A stretch of 64,000 nt of DNA from Luteimonas cucumeris. GTDB lineage: Bacteria > Pseudomonadota > Gammaproteobacteria > Xanthomonadales > Xanthomonadaceae. How positions within the stretch are numbered: the stretch's first letter is position 1; each line of letters opens with the position of its first letter. Positions 10,437 to 18,628 of the stretch are shown here, one piece after another. The notes under the pieces were generated by a model that was not told the origin of the DNA, searched no databases, and saw nothing but the letters and a program-made list of their open reading frames with translations. The translations under genes were made by a program, and so were the position numbers. Where the stretch lies: positions 248,001-312,000 of the forward strand of contig NZ_VLKN01000002.1 in the NCBI RefSeq assembly GCF_007830035.1, written 5' to 3'.

Positions 10437-11279
10437 ATGAGCCTCGTCACGCATCTCACCTACATCCTCCCCCATCGCCTGCTTTCCTCGCTGGCGCGCA
10501 GGCTCGCGTACTCGCGCAACGCCGGCATCAAGCAATGGCTGATCGACACGGTCACGCGCCGGTTCGGCGTCGACCTGTCGGAAGCAGCGGAACCCGATGC
10601 GCGCGCCTACCCGACGTTCAACGCATTCTTCACCCGCGCACTGAAGCCGGGCGCACGCGTGCCCGATGCCGATCCGCGCGCGCTGCTGATGCCGGCCGAC
10701 GGCCACGTCAGCCAATGCGGACCGATCGACTACGACCGCATCTTCCAGGCCAAGGGGCAGTCGTTCACCACCGCGGAACTGCTCGGCGACGAGGCCGCAG
10801 CCGCGCCGTTCGCCAACGGCCTGTTCGCGACGGTGTACCTGTCGCCGAAGGACTACCACCGCGTGCACATGCCGTGGACCGGCACGCTGCGCGAGACCGT
10901 GCACGTGCCCGGCCGTCTTTTCAGCGTCGGCCCGGATGCGGTGCGTGCCGTGCCGCGCCTGTTCGCGCGCAACGAGCGCCTGGTCTGCCATTTCGACACC
11001 GACTTCGGACCGATGGCGGTGGTGATGGTCGGCGCGCTATTGGTCTCGGGCGTGGAGACGGTATGGAGCGGCGTCGAGATCCCGCGCTACGGGGACGCGA
11101 TCACGACGAAGGATTATCGAGGCGCGGGCATCACGCTGCAGCGCTTCGCCGAGATGGCGCGCTTCAACTACGGCTCGACCGTGATCGTGCTGCTGCCGCC
11201 GGGCGTGGCGGAACTCGCGCCCGGCCTTGGCGCGGAATCGGCGGTGCGCCTCGGCGAGCGCCTCGCCCAATTGCGCTGA
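10437..11279 (+). CDS. psd: Phosphatidylserine decarboxylase proenzyme
   Basis: A 280 aa membrane-associated enzyme that makes phosphatidylethanolamine. Family marks: [14 protein letters not shown], the PADGHVSQ region, [18 protein letters not shown], and [20 protein letters not shown]. Self-cleavage that makes the pyruvoyl group occurs in the carboxyl-terminal [11 protein letters not shown]. The usual motif is LGST; here it is YGST, keeping the key Gly-Ser-Thr. ATG at 10437. Followed by REP elements. Confidence 0.96.
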   Translation: MSLVTHLTYILPHRLLSSLARRLAYSRNAGIKQWLIDTVTRRFGVDLSEAAEPDARAYPTFNAFFTRALKPGARVPDADPRALLMPADGHVSQCGPIDYDRIFQAKGQSFTTAELLGDEAAAAPFANGLFATVYLSPKDYHRVHMPWTGTLRETVHVPGRLFSVGPDAVRAVPRLFARNERLVCHFDTDFGPMAVVMVGALLVSGVETVWSGVEIPRYGDAITTKDYRGAGITLQRFAEMARFNYGSTVIVLLPPGVAELAPGLGAESAVRLGERLAQLR

Positions 11280-11311
11280 TCCGTAACGTGCTGGCTTGAG
11301 CCGGAAATTGT

Positions 11312-11364
11312 TCGTGCGCACAGCGCACGCTACGCTGCTGTTGTAGCGTGCGCTGTGCGCACGA
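11312..11364. repeat. Inverted REP pair (b and c) upstream of the transposase
   Basis: REP b (11312-11333) is in minus orientation and REP c (11343-11364) in plus orientation, 9 bp apart, each with the GTAG foot and a GTGCGC/GCGCAC hairpin. REP c overlaps the 5' end of the transposase reading frame (a GTG at 11355 lies inside it). A further inverted copy follows the gene. Confidence 0.88.
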
Positions 11365-11912
11365 TGGGACCGCCAAGGATGGCAAGCTTCCGCAGATCGA
11401 CAACGCCAGGTGCCACCTGGTTCTTCACCGTGGCCACCTACCAGCGCCAACCCATCCTCACCCACCCGGATGCGCTTGCGTCGCTTCGCAAAGCCACCCG
11501 ACTTGCGCACACCCGATATCCGTTCCGGATCGAATCGTGGGTCGTCCTGCACGATCACATGCACGCGATCTGGACGCTGCCACTGGACGATGCCGGCTAC
11601 GCCAGGCGCTGGGCGCTGATCAAGCGGCACACCGCGCAGACGTGTCGCCACCTGATCACATCCCCGCTCGCAAGTTCCCTGAGACGGCGCCAGGAAATCG
11701 GATTCTGGCAACGACGCTTTTGGGAACACCAGATACGGGATGACCGCGATCTGGCCAGCCACATGGACTACATCCATTACAACACGGTCAAGCATGGGCT
11801 GGTCGAGCGCGCCTGCGATTGGCCGCATTCGACGTTCCATCGCCAGGTCGCAAAGGGCCTCTTGCCGCGGAATTGGGGGAATGATCCGGGTGGACGGCGA
11901 TATGGAGAGTGA
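11364..11912 (+). CDS. REP-associated tyrosine transposase (RAYT, TnpA-REP)
   Basis: About 182 aa, an HUH-type Y1 transposase related to IS200/IS605 TnpA. Seen: the opening RSTTPGATWFFTVATYQRQP, the HUH metal motif in VLHDHMHAIW (histidines near 65 and 67), and the single catalytic tyrosine in MDYIHYNTVKHGLV (near 136). In characterised cases these single-copy proteins bind and nick REP hairpins carrying a GTAG foot. Matching REPs flank the gene on both sides. The start is uncertain: GTG 11355 (inside a REP), ATG 11364 or ATG 11379. No sign of decay. Confidence 0.92.
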   Translation: MGPPRMASFRRSTTPGATWFFTVATYQRQPILTHPDALASLRKATRLAHTRYPFRIESWVVLHDHMHAIWTLPLDDAGYARRWALIKRHTAQTCRHLITSPLASSLRRRQEIGFWQRRFWEHQIRDDRDLASHMDYIHYNTVKHGLVERACDWPHSTFHRQVAKGLLPRNWGNDPGGRRYGE

Positions 11913-11915
11913 CAT

Positions 11916-11937
11916 TCGTGCGCGCAGCGCACGCTAC
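11916..11937 (-). repeat. REP element d, downstream of the transposase
   Basis: An inverted copy of the REP (TCGTGCGCGCAGCGCACGCT on the plus strand) starts 4 bp after the transposase stop. With REP c it brackets the gene, the usual layout of a RAYT locus. It also lies just before the stop of the convergent transglycosylase gene. Confidence 0.88.
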
Positions 11938-11942
11938 GTAGC

Positions 11943-13469
11943 CTATTGCCGGCAGCCTTCCAGCTTCAGCTGCTGTCCGGTCTTGACCATGTAGCGCGGT
12001 GCCTTGAGGCCGTTGGCCTTGGCCAGCGACTTGGTGTCGCACTGGTACTCCTGCGCGATCGACACCAGCGTTTCGTTCCTGGCGACCTTATGCGTGCCCG
12101 GCTTGCTTGCAGGCACGACCGGCGCTGGCGTGATGCTGTCGTCCGGTGCCATCGGCTCGACCGGACCGGTGCGCACGATCGCCGAACTGGCATCGCTCAT
12201 CACCAGTTGCCGCGCCAGTTCGACGCGCGGGCCCTGCGCGCAATGACGGTTGTACAGGCCGACGATCTGCGTGGTGGCGTTCAGGCCGGCGCCCGCAGGC
12301 AGGTAGCTGTCGGGCTTGTAGCGCGGGTTGAGGTTGCGCAGCGCGCGCATGAAACCGTCGCGCGTGCCGCCGTTGCCCAGGCAGATGGTCAGTTCGTAGA
12401 TCGACGACGGACGCGTCAGCTTCAGCTGCGCCGGCTTGTTCTGCACCTTCGGGAAACTCAGGCCGTATTTCTTCGGATGCAGGAACAGCCACGCCGCGGC
12501 GATCACCATCGGCACATAGTCGCGGGTTTCGGCGGGGAACTGGTTGTAGACATCCGCTTCCCAGAAACCGCGGCCGCCGCTGCCCTGGTAGATGCGCAGC
12601 GCGCGGCCTTCGCCGCCGTTGTAGGCGGCCAGCGCCATCTCGATGCTGTTGTTGAGCTCGCGCATGCGCTCGTTGAGGTATTCGGCGCTCGCCACGGCCG
12701 ACGAATACGGGTCGTAGCGCGTGTCGAAGCCGGTGCCGTCCTGGCCCAGGCCGAAACGCATGCCGGTGGCGTACATGAACTGCATCGGCCCAGCCGCGCC
12801 GGCGCGCGAGGTGACGTGCACCTTGCCGTTGGATTCCTTGGCCAGGATCCCGAACAGCAGCGCCTCCGGCAGCCCGGCGCGCTCATACGACGGCCACATC
12901 AGCTGGCGCATGTACTCGTAGTTCTCGTAGCTGTTGATCAGCGCCGGCCGCATGTCGGTGAGCCAGCGGCGGATGCCGGCCTGCACCGCCGGGTTGTACT
13001 GCACCATCTTGTCGAAGCGATGGCGCTTGTCGTCGAGCAGGCTGGCGGCGCGCGCCGCTTCCGGCACGTCGCTGCCCAGGGTCGCGGCGGCGACATGGTC
13101 GGGTTCGTGATCGAGGATGTCGTCCTCGTCGTCGCCGGCTTCGGCGTCGATGTTCAGCTTCAGCAGGCGCTTGTAGACGGCGATCAGCTGGGTGGGCGCG
13201 CAGCCCTTCTGCTTGCCGCAGGCGTCGACCACGTCCTCCATGTCTTCCAGCGCGGCGTTGCTCTGGACCACGCCTTCCGGGTCGTTGTTGCCGGTCTTCA
13301 CCAGTGCATCGCGGTATTTCTTCTCCGCTTCGACCATGCGCTGGTTGAGCGCATCGACCTTGGCCTGGTCGCGTTTCGACAGTGCGGAAGCGGTGGGAGA
13401 CAGCAGGAGCAGCGTGAAGATGGCGGCCAGCGGGGCGAGACGCACGCAAACAACAGCAAAAGACGGCAT
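11943..13469 (-). CDS. MltD-like lytic transglycosylase with LysM domain
   Basis: A 508 aa exported enzyme that cleaves peptidoglycan glycan strands. Layout: signal peptide (about 1-29, ending SPTASA), helical region, SLT catalytic domain (catalytic glutamate in ILAKESNGKV, then GAAGPMQFMYATG and LALAAYNGGEGRA), and one carboxyl-terminal LysM (HKVARNETLVSIAQEYQCD). E. coli MltD has two LysM repeats. The ATG at 13469 directly precedes the signal peptide. An acidic insert (EAGDDEDDILDHEPDH) precedes the catalytic domain. Divergent from the HerA-like gene. Confidence 0.87.
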   Translation of the reverse strand: MPSFAVVCVRLAPLAAIFTLLLLSPTASALSKRDQAKVDALNQRMVEAEKKYRDALVKTGNNDPEGVVQSNAALEDMEDVVDACGKQKGCAPTQLIAVYKRLLKLNIDAEAGDDEDDILDHEPDHVAAATLGSDVPEAARAASLLDDKRHRFDKMVQYNPAVQAGIRRWLTDMRPALINSYENYEYMRQLMWPSYERAGLPEALLFGILAKESNGKVHVTSRAGAAGPMQFMYATGMRFGLGQDGTGFDTRYDPYSSAVASAEYLNERMRELNNSIEMALAAYNGGEGRALRIYQGSGGRGFWEADVYNQFPAETRDYVPMVIAAAWLFLHPKKYGLSFPKVQNKPAQLKLTRPSSIYELTICLGNGGTRDGFMRALRNLNPRYKPDSYLPAGAGLNATTQIVGLYNRHCAQGPRVELARQLVMSDASSAIVRTGPVEPMAPDDSITPAPVVPASKPGTHKVARNETLVSIAQEYQCDTKSLAKANGLKAPRYMVKTGQQLKLEGCRQ

Positions 13470-13618
13470 GAAAGGCAATCGACGGCAGGAGAGCCCGAAG
13501 GGTAGCCCCGTTTCGTGAAAGCGGGCAACCTTGCTGCTGATTTTTCCGCGACATCCCCGCATCGTGGCCAGCGCCGCGACACGCACTAGAATCCAGCGTT
13601 CATCCGACAGGACATTCC

Positions 13619-15133
13619 ATGGACCCCATCCTCGTAGGCAAGGCCGTCACCACCGCCGACAGCGGCCAGGTATTCCTGCAGCCGCATTACGGCAACCGCC
13701 ATGGCCTGGTGGCCGGGGCCACCGGCACCGGCAAGACGGTGACGCTGATGACCTTGGCCGAGGGCTTCTCGCGGCTCGGCGTGCCGGTGTTCCTGGCCGA
13801 CGTGAAGGGCGATGTCGCCGGCCTGGCCGTCGCCGGCACGCTCAACGACAAGCTGCAGGCACGCATCGACGAGATCGGCGTCGACGGCTACGCGCCGCAG
13901 GGCAGCCCGGTGATCTTCTGGGACCTGTTCGGCAAGCTCGGTCACCCGGTGCGCACCACGGTCAGCGAGATGGGCCCGACGCTGCTGTCGCGCGTGCTCG
14001 AACTCAACGACACGCAAAGCGGCGTGCTCGACATCGTGTTCAAGCTCGCCGACGACCGCGGCCTGCTGCTGCTGGACCTGGAGGACCTGCGCGCATTGCT
14101 GGGCCTGGTCGCGGCCGAGCGCAAGGACATCTCGACCAGCTACGGCCTGGTCAGCACGCAGTCGGTCGGCGCCATCCAGCGCGCGCTGCTGCGGCTGGAA
14201 CAGGAAGGCGGCGAGATGTTCTTCGGCGAACCGGCGCTGGAGCTGGTCGACCTGATGCGCACGCATATCGACGGCCGCGGCATGGTCAACATCCTCGCCG
14301 CCGATCAGCTGATCATGAAGCCGCGGCTGTATTCGAGCTTCCTGCTGTGGCTGCTGTCGGAACTGTTCGAGAACCTGCCCGAGGTCGGCGACCTCGACAA
14401 GCCGAAGCTGGTGTTCGTGTTCGACGAGGCGCACCTGCTGTTCGACGACGCGCCGCCGGCACTGCAGCAGCGCGTCGAACAGGTGGTGCGGCTGATCCGC
14501 TCCAAGGGCGTGGGCGTGTACTTCTGCTCGCAGTTCCCCGACGACGTACCCGACAACATCCTCGGCCAGCTAGGCAACCGCGTGCAGCACGCGCTGCGCG
14601 CGTTCACGCCGCGCGACCAGAAGGCGGTGAGGACGGCGGCGGAAACCTTCGTGCCCAATCCGAACCTGGACGTGGCCGAGGCGATCTCGAAACTGGGCAC
14701 TGGCGAGGCGCTGGTGTCCACCCTGCAGGACAAAGGCGTGCCGATGCCGGTCGAGCGCACGCTGATCGCGCCGCCGCGCTGCCGCATGGGCGCGATCACC
14801 GACGCGGAGCGCGCGCAGCTGCGTGCCGGCAGTCCGGTCGGCCACAAATACGACACCCGCGTCGATCGAGATTCCGCTGCCGAGATGCTGGCGAAGAAGG
14901 TCGAAACCGCGGCCGCGCAGGCCGAAGCGCCGCCGGCGCGCACCCGCGCGCAGGATGAGGCCGAGCCGACCGGCTTCGGCCAGTCGGTGAAGGACGCGGT
15001 GTTCGGCACCAAGCGCCGCCAGGGCATGCTTGAAACCATGGCCAAGCAGACCAGCCGCACGGTCGGCAACCAGATCGGCCGCCAGATCCTGCGCGGCCTG
15101 CTCGGCGGCATCTTCGGCGGCAAGCAGCGCTGA
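13619..15133 (+). CDS. HerA/YjgR-like ATPase (DUF853)
   Basis: A 504 aa P-loop ATPase of the HerA/FtsK superfamily. Walker A is VAGATGTGKTVTLMTL; Walker B is LVFVFDEAHLLFDD. A sensor-like GVYFCSQFPDDVPDNILGQL and a basic, glycine-rich tail (GRQILRGLLGGIFGGKQR) follow. Bacterial homologues (YjgR, DUF853) are widespread and of unknown role. The ATG follows AGGA with a 6-nt spacing; a TAGAAT -10 lies at 13587-13592. Confidence 0.85.
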   Translation: MDPILVGKAVTTADSGQVFLQPHYGNRHGLVAGATGTGKTVTLMTLAEGFSRLGVPVFLADVKGDVAGLAVAGTLNDKLQARIDEIGVDGYAPQGSPVIFWDLFGKLGHPVRTTVSEMGPTLLSRVLELNDTQSGVLDIVFKLADDRGLLLLDLEDLRALLGLVAAERKDISTSYGLVSTQSVGAIQRALLRLEQEGGEMFFGEPALELVDLMRTHIDGRGMVNILAADQLIMKPRLYSSFLLWLLSELFENLPEVGDLDKPKLVFVFDEAHLLFDDAPPALQQRVEQVVRLIRSKGVGVYFCSQFPDDVPDNILGQLGNRVQHALRAFTPRDQKAVRTAAETFVPNPNLDVAEAISKLGTGEALVSTLQDKGVPMPVERTLIAPPRCRMGAITDAERAQLRAGSPVGHKYDTRVDRDSAAEMLAKKVETAAAQAEAPPARTRAQDEAEPTGFGQSVKDAVFGTKRRQGMLETMAKQTSRTVGNQIGRQILRGLLGGIFGGKQR

Positions 15134-15175
15134 CGCCTTCCCCTTTGTTTTTCATCGTCCACATGGAGTACTGAC

Positions 15176-15655
15176 ATGAAGCACAGCCTCGTCCTCGCCA
15201 GCCTCGTCCTCGCCGTACTCGCCGTAGCCGGCTGCAAGCCGCAGACGCCAGCCGAGCCCGCCACGCCTGCGCCGGCGGCCGACACCGCGCCGACCGACCC
15301 GGCCCTCATCGCCGCGGCCACGCCGACGCGCTTCGACACCAAGGGCTTCGCCGGCACGTTCAGTGGCACCCTGCCCTGCGCCGACTGCCCGGGCATCGAC
15401 ACCCGCATCGAACTGAAACCCGACGGCACCTACGCGCTGCAGGAGACCTATCAGGGCCGCGAAGACGGCCCGCGCAGCGGCGACGGCAACTGGACTGCCG
15501 AGGAGGACGGCCAGCGCCTGCGCCTGGATCCCAACAGCAAGACCGACGAGGACCGCCTGTTCGCGATCGTCGGCCGCAACGAGATCCGCCTGCTGGACAA
15601 GGAAGGCAAGGCCGTCGCCAGCGAACCGGGCCATAGCCTGACCCGCGCGCAGTAG
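15176..15655 (+). CDS. NlpE-like copper-resistance/stress-sensing lipoprotein
   Basis: A 159 aa lipoprotein. The signal peptide ends in the lipobox LAVAGC, so lipidation is at Cys20. A Pro/Ala linker leads to an NlpE amino-terminal-type domain with the CxxC in GTLPCADCPGIDTRIEL, and the YxLxETYQG and GxWxxEED motifs. E. coli NlpE senses envelope faults and signals to Cpx; only its first domain is present here, as in most homologues. A good Shine-Dalgarno (GGAG) lies 7 nt before the ATG. Confidence 0.85.
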   Translation: MKHSLVLASLVLAVLAVAGCKPQTPAEPATPAPAADTAPTDPALIAAATPTRFDTKGFAGTFSGTLPCADCPGIDTRIELKPDGTYALQETYQGREDGPRSGDGNWTAEEDGQRLRLDPNSKTDEDRLFAIVGRNEIRLLDKEGKAVASEPGHSLTRAQ

Positions 15656-15674
15656 GTCCGCGTCGCCGAAGCTC

Positions 15675-15730
15675 GTAGCGTGCGCTGCGCGCACGACCGG
15701 TCAACGATTCGTGCGCACAGCGCACGCTAC
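15675..15730. repeat. Inverted REP pair (e and f)
   Basis: REP e (15675-15696, plus) and REP f (15709-15730, minus) share the GTAG foot and the GTGCGC-type hairpin with the copies at the transposase gene 4 kb away. They are separated by 12 bp and placed after the stop of the nlpE-like gene. Confidence 0.87.
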
Positions 15731-15808
15731 GAGTGATCCATACCGCATCACCGCACGAATCCGGTTGTCCCCAAGGAAGGTGTGGGCCTACAGCACCGCA
15801 GCGGATCC

Positions 15809-15864
15809 GTAGCGTGCGCTGCGCGCACGATGGAAGTGCGACTCGTGCGCCCAGCGCACGCTAC
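15809..15864. repeat. Inverted REP pair (g and h)
   Basis: REP g (15809-15830, plus) and REP h (15843-15864, minus) are of the same family and arrangement as the pair 80 bp upstream, again 12 bp apart. The equal spacing of pairs e/f and g/h suggests the inverted pair moves or duplicates as a unit. Confidence 0.86.
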
Positions 15865-15920
15865 GGGAGCGCCAAACCGCGCAGAGGGCGTAGCGGCGGC
15901 CTGCAGAGCCCCGTGCAGTC

Positions 15921-16199
15921 GACTTTTTGTCCCGGTCGAGGAGATCGATAGCCCCTCGCTAGAGACTTTTTGCCCCGGCCGAGGGGCGATGCAGCCCCTC
16001 GCTGGAGACTTTTTGGCCCGACCGAGGGACTTTCCGGCCCGACTGAGGGGGTCGATAGCCCCTCGCGAGGGACTTTTTGCCCCGACCGAGGGCCGATGAC
16101 GCCCCTCGCTGGAGACTTTTTGGCCCGACCGACGGGCGGGTCGGCCCCTCGCGAAGGACTTTTTGTCCCGGCCGAAGGGCGGTGATGCCCCTCACGAAG
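15921..16199. repeat. 43-bp tandem repeat array, 6 full units plus one 21-bp unit
   Basis: Units start at 15921, 15964, 16007 (a 21-bp partial), 16028, 16071, 16114 and 16157. Each begins GACTTTTTG or a near match. Each full unit contains an inverted repeat of the type CGAGGGGC-N6-GCCCCTCG (perfect in the second unit). The unit length is not a multiple of three, so the array cannot encode a regular peptide repeat. It is not CRISPR, since there are no spacers. Function unknown. Confidence 0.9.
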
Positions 16200-16217
16200 G
16201 CCGGAAAGTCCCTGGGC

Positions 16218-16250
16218 AAAAAAACGGCGGTGCCGTGGCACCGCCGCAAG
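16218..16250 (-). terminator. Rho-independent terminator of the downstream metalloprotease gene
   Basis: On the minus strand an 11-bp GC stem (CGGCGGTGCCA/TGGCACCGCCG type, 16225-16246) is followed by seven T residues (16224-16218). It lies 36 nt after the stop of the gene ending at 16286. A canonical intrinsic terminator. Confidence 0.9.
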
Positions 16251-16285
16251 TAGGTCGAACTCAAGCCGTCATTCCACGGGTTCGT

Positions 16286-18628
16286 TCACTCGAGCACCAG
16301 GTCGCAACGTCCCGCCTGGTCGCCATGGCCCAGGTGCATATCCATCCCCTGCGGGAAGCCGACTTCGATCGTCCTCGGCTTGGTGCTGGCCGGCGCGTGG
16401 CACACGGCGACCTGGTTGAGCTTCACCGCCCAGCCCTGCAGGCCGAGCGGGCCCAGGCCGAAGCCGGCGATCAACTTGCCATTGCCACTGAACGCCGTCG
16501 GGGTGTTGAGGTTCCACTGCTCCACCGCGCTGAAGCCCTGCTCGATCAGGAACTCACCGAGGTTGCGCATGCCCAGAGCCTCGGTCCAGATGAAGGGCTC
16601 GCGCTGGAAGGCGAAGCCGGAGAAGCCCATCACCACCTTGCCGTCGTTGGAAACGACGCTGGCGATGCCGCTGTTCATGAAATCCGGCAGGCCCGGTACT
16701 TCCAGCGTGCCCAGCACCTGCGGCCCACCGGCCTCGGTGTAGCGCCAGGCCTGGTTGGTGAAGGTCTCCATGTCCAGGCCATAGGCGCCGACGATCACCG
16801 AACCATCGGCGCTGACATCCATCGCCTCGCCGAAATAGCTGTCCGGATTCGGCGTGATGCGATGGAACTCGCCGTTCTTCCAGTACGCGCCCTGGCGGCC
16901 CGGGTAGGCATCGTCGATGTCGTTCCAGCCGACCACGACACTGCCGTTGGCGTTGACCGCATTGGCGCGGGTCCAGTTGCCGGTGCCGTACAGCGGCACG
17001 TAGCCGTTGGCCGGCGTCCAGTGATAGGCAAAGACGGTGCCCTTCTCGTCCCAGCCGCCACAACCATCGGCGTACGCCAGCCCGACCACGGTGTTGCCGC
17101 TGTCGGAGATGTCGTAGGTGGAGGTGAGCGTGCTGTCGCAGGGTTCGCCTAACTCGAAGCCGCCGGTCAACTCGCGCCAGTTCTCGCCGCCGAGCCAGAA
17201 GCCGGAGCGCGCGATCCCGTCATCGCCGAGGAAGTCGGCGACCATCTGCCGGGCATTGGCATCGATCTTCACCGGTCCGGCACTGGGAATGACCTGCAAG
17301 CCACTTTTCTCCGACCAGATCCAGCCCGGTGCCTGGTAGCCCTGGAAACCGCCGGTGATGTAACTGCCGTTGCCGGAGACGTCCGAGGTCTGGGTGCCGC
17401 TGGCCGGGATGGCGATGAAGTTGCGGTCCATCGGCGAACTGTTGAAGGCGATGTCGGCGGTGTGCGGCGCGCCGGCCTGTGCGGTGATCGGCGACACCGT
17501 GCAGCGCGGGTCGAGCGACGCCTGCCCGCTTTCGTCCGTGTTCCAGAACTCCTCGCCACCGGGCAGCGGCGACGGTGGCGTCGAGAAACCACCGCTGACG
17601 ATGCCGTCGACGTACACCACGTACTGCGCGCCGGGCGTCAGGCCGTTGAAGGTGTAGCTGCCGTCGGGCATGGTCGATTCGCCCGCGGCGTAGTCGCCGG
17701 ACAGCGCCGAGATCGCATCGCCATAAGGGTCGGCGATGTTGCGCGCGATCACGTTGATGCCGCTGATCTGGTTGACGCCATCGGTGAGCAGGATGCGGCC
17801 CTTGATGGTGCCCGCGTCCTGCGGCCAGCCGGCGGCCGGATACAGGTTGGACAGCGAGGACAGATCGTCGCGATGGTCGACCGTCGATTGCGCCGGCCCG
17901 GTCTGCGATGGGCTGATGTACGGATACATCGTCTCGATGTGGTCGTAGGTCAGCGTGCCGCTGTACGGCAGGGCGCAGTCCGTCGGGCCGCTGCCGTCGC
18001 CGAAGAAGGCGATGGCGCCGTTGGTCTGCGAGTGCGCCAGGTTGATGCTGTGGCCGAACTCGTGGGTCATCACGCCGACGAAGTCGTCGCCGTTGACGTC
18101 GGCCGGATCGATCGCGGCGCCGTTGATCACCGCCCAGCTCTCGGTGATCGTGGCGCCGTCGGCCCATTCCGGGCTGGCGATGCCGAGCACGCCGTCCGGT
18201 GCGCCGAAGAAGTCGCGGATGATCGAGCCGTCGTGGTCGTACAGCACATGGATGCCGCCGCCGTTGTCGGTGTCGACCACCAGCCCGGCGTTGGCGCCGG
18301 TGATGTCCGGCAGGCCTTTGCTGGCGAAATCGCCGGCGACCTCGGCAGTGAAGTCGGAAGTCGGCACCTGCGTCCATTGTCCGAACGCGAAGGCGACCTT
18401 GGCATTGGCAGCGGCGTTGGCGACCGGCCCCAGGTCGCCGAGGTCGGTGTAGACCGGGATCGTGGTGGCGTTGGGATAGGCGAAGGGAACGCGGTTGTCG
18501 GGATCGAACACGTACAGCGGGCCGCCGGCGTACGCCAGGCTGCTGCCGATGAGTGCGACGAGTGCGGCGATGCGCAGTGCGCCCTTGCGCAGCGGGTTGG
18601 GACCACGTGGATCGAGGTCAGCGTTCAT
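16286..18628 (-). CDS. Secreted matrixin-like metalloprotease with HAF-type repeats (copy B)
   Basis: A 780 aa exported protein. Basic signal peptide (about 1-34, ending LAYA). Metzincin zinc motif THEFGHSINLAHSQ (His 189, 193, 199; Asn replaces the usual Gly) with a Met-turn in IETMYPYIS (near 235). A carboxypeptidase-regulatory-like beta domain follows (about 274-342). From about 420 on come five or so repeats of HAF type (such as ISDSGNTVVGLAY, NANGSVVVGWN, SADGSVIVGAY, SNDGKVVMGFS), probably a propeller. The tail has two cysteines (AVCHAP, GRCDLVL). Paralogous to the gene at 19495-21927. Its start overlaps the partner gene by 11 nt. Substrate unknown. Confidence 0.85.
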   Translation of the reverse strand: MNADLDPRGPNPLRKGALRIAALVALIGSSLAYAGGPLYVFDPDNRVPFAYPNATTIPVYTDLGDLGPVANAAANAKVAFAFGQWTQVPTSDFTAEVAGDFASKGLPDITGANAGLVVDTDNGGGIHVLYDHDGSIIRDFFGAPDGVLGIASPEWADGATITESWAVINGAAIDPADVNGDDFVGVMTHEFGHSINLAHSQTNGAIAFFGDGSGPTDCALPYSGTLTYDHIETMYPYISPSQTGPAQSTVDHRDDLSSLSNLYPAAGWPQDAGTIKGRILLTDGVNQISGINVIARNIADPYGDAISALSGDYAAGESTMPDGSYTFNGLTPGAQYVVYVDGIVSGGFSTPPSPLPGGEEFWNTDESGQASLDPRCTVSPITAQAGAPHTADIAFNSSPMDRNFIAIPASGTQTSDVSGNGSYITGGFQGYQAPGWIWSEKSGLQVIPSAGPVKIDANARQMVADFLGDDGIARSGFWLGGENWRELTGGFELGEPCDSTLTSTYDISDSGNTVVGLAYADGCGGWDEKGTVFAYHWTPANGYVPLYGTGNWTRANAVNANGSVVVGWNDIDDAYPGRQGAYWKNGEFHRITPNPDSYFGEAMDVSADGSVIVGAYGLDMETFTNQAWRYTEAGGPQVLGTLEVPGLPDFMNSGIASVVSNDGKVVMGFSGFAFQREPFIWTEALGMRNLGEFLIEQGFSAVEQWNLNTPTAFSGNGKLIAGFGLGPLGLQGWAVKLNQVAVCHAPASTKPRTIEVGFPQGMDMHLGHGDQAGRCDLVLE

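Larger units (their letters stand above)
15656..16217. other. Gene-free region: four REPs and a tandem hairpin array
   Basis: Between the convergent nlpE-like gene and the metalloprotease gene there is no credible gene. The space holds two inverted REP pairs (15675-15730 and 15809-15864), a short unassigned stretch, and the 43-bp tandem array (15921-16199). Open frames on both strands through the array are products of its high GC content. Confidence 0.8.

Noticed and set aside
11364-11912. Ordinary insertion sequence with terminal inverted repeats
   Set aside because: The HUH/single-tyrosine motifs and GTAG-foot REP hairpins fit a domesticated RAYT; no target duplication is seen.
15921-16199. 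CRISPR array
   Set aside because: Units abut directly with no unique spacers, and there are no cas genes in the window.
15861-16264. Minus-strand frames of 101-126 codons through the tandem array
   Set aside because: The 43-bp unit is not divisible by three, so the apparent peptide repeat shifts frame every unit. Frames exist on both strands.
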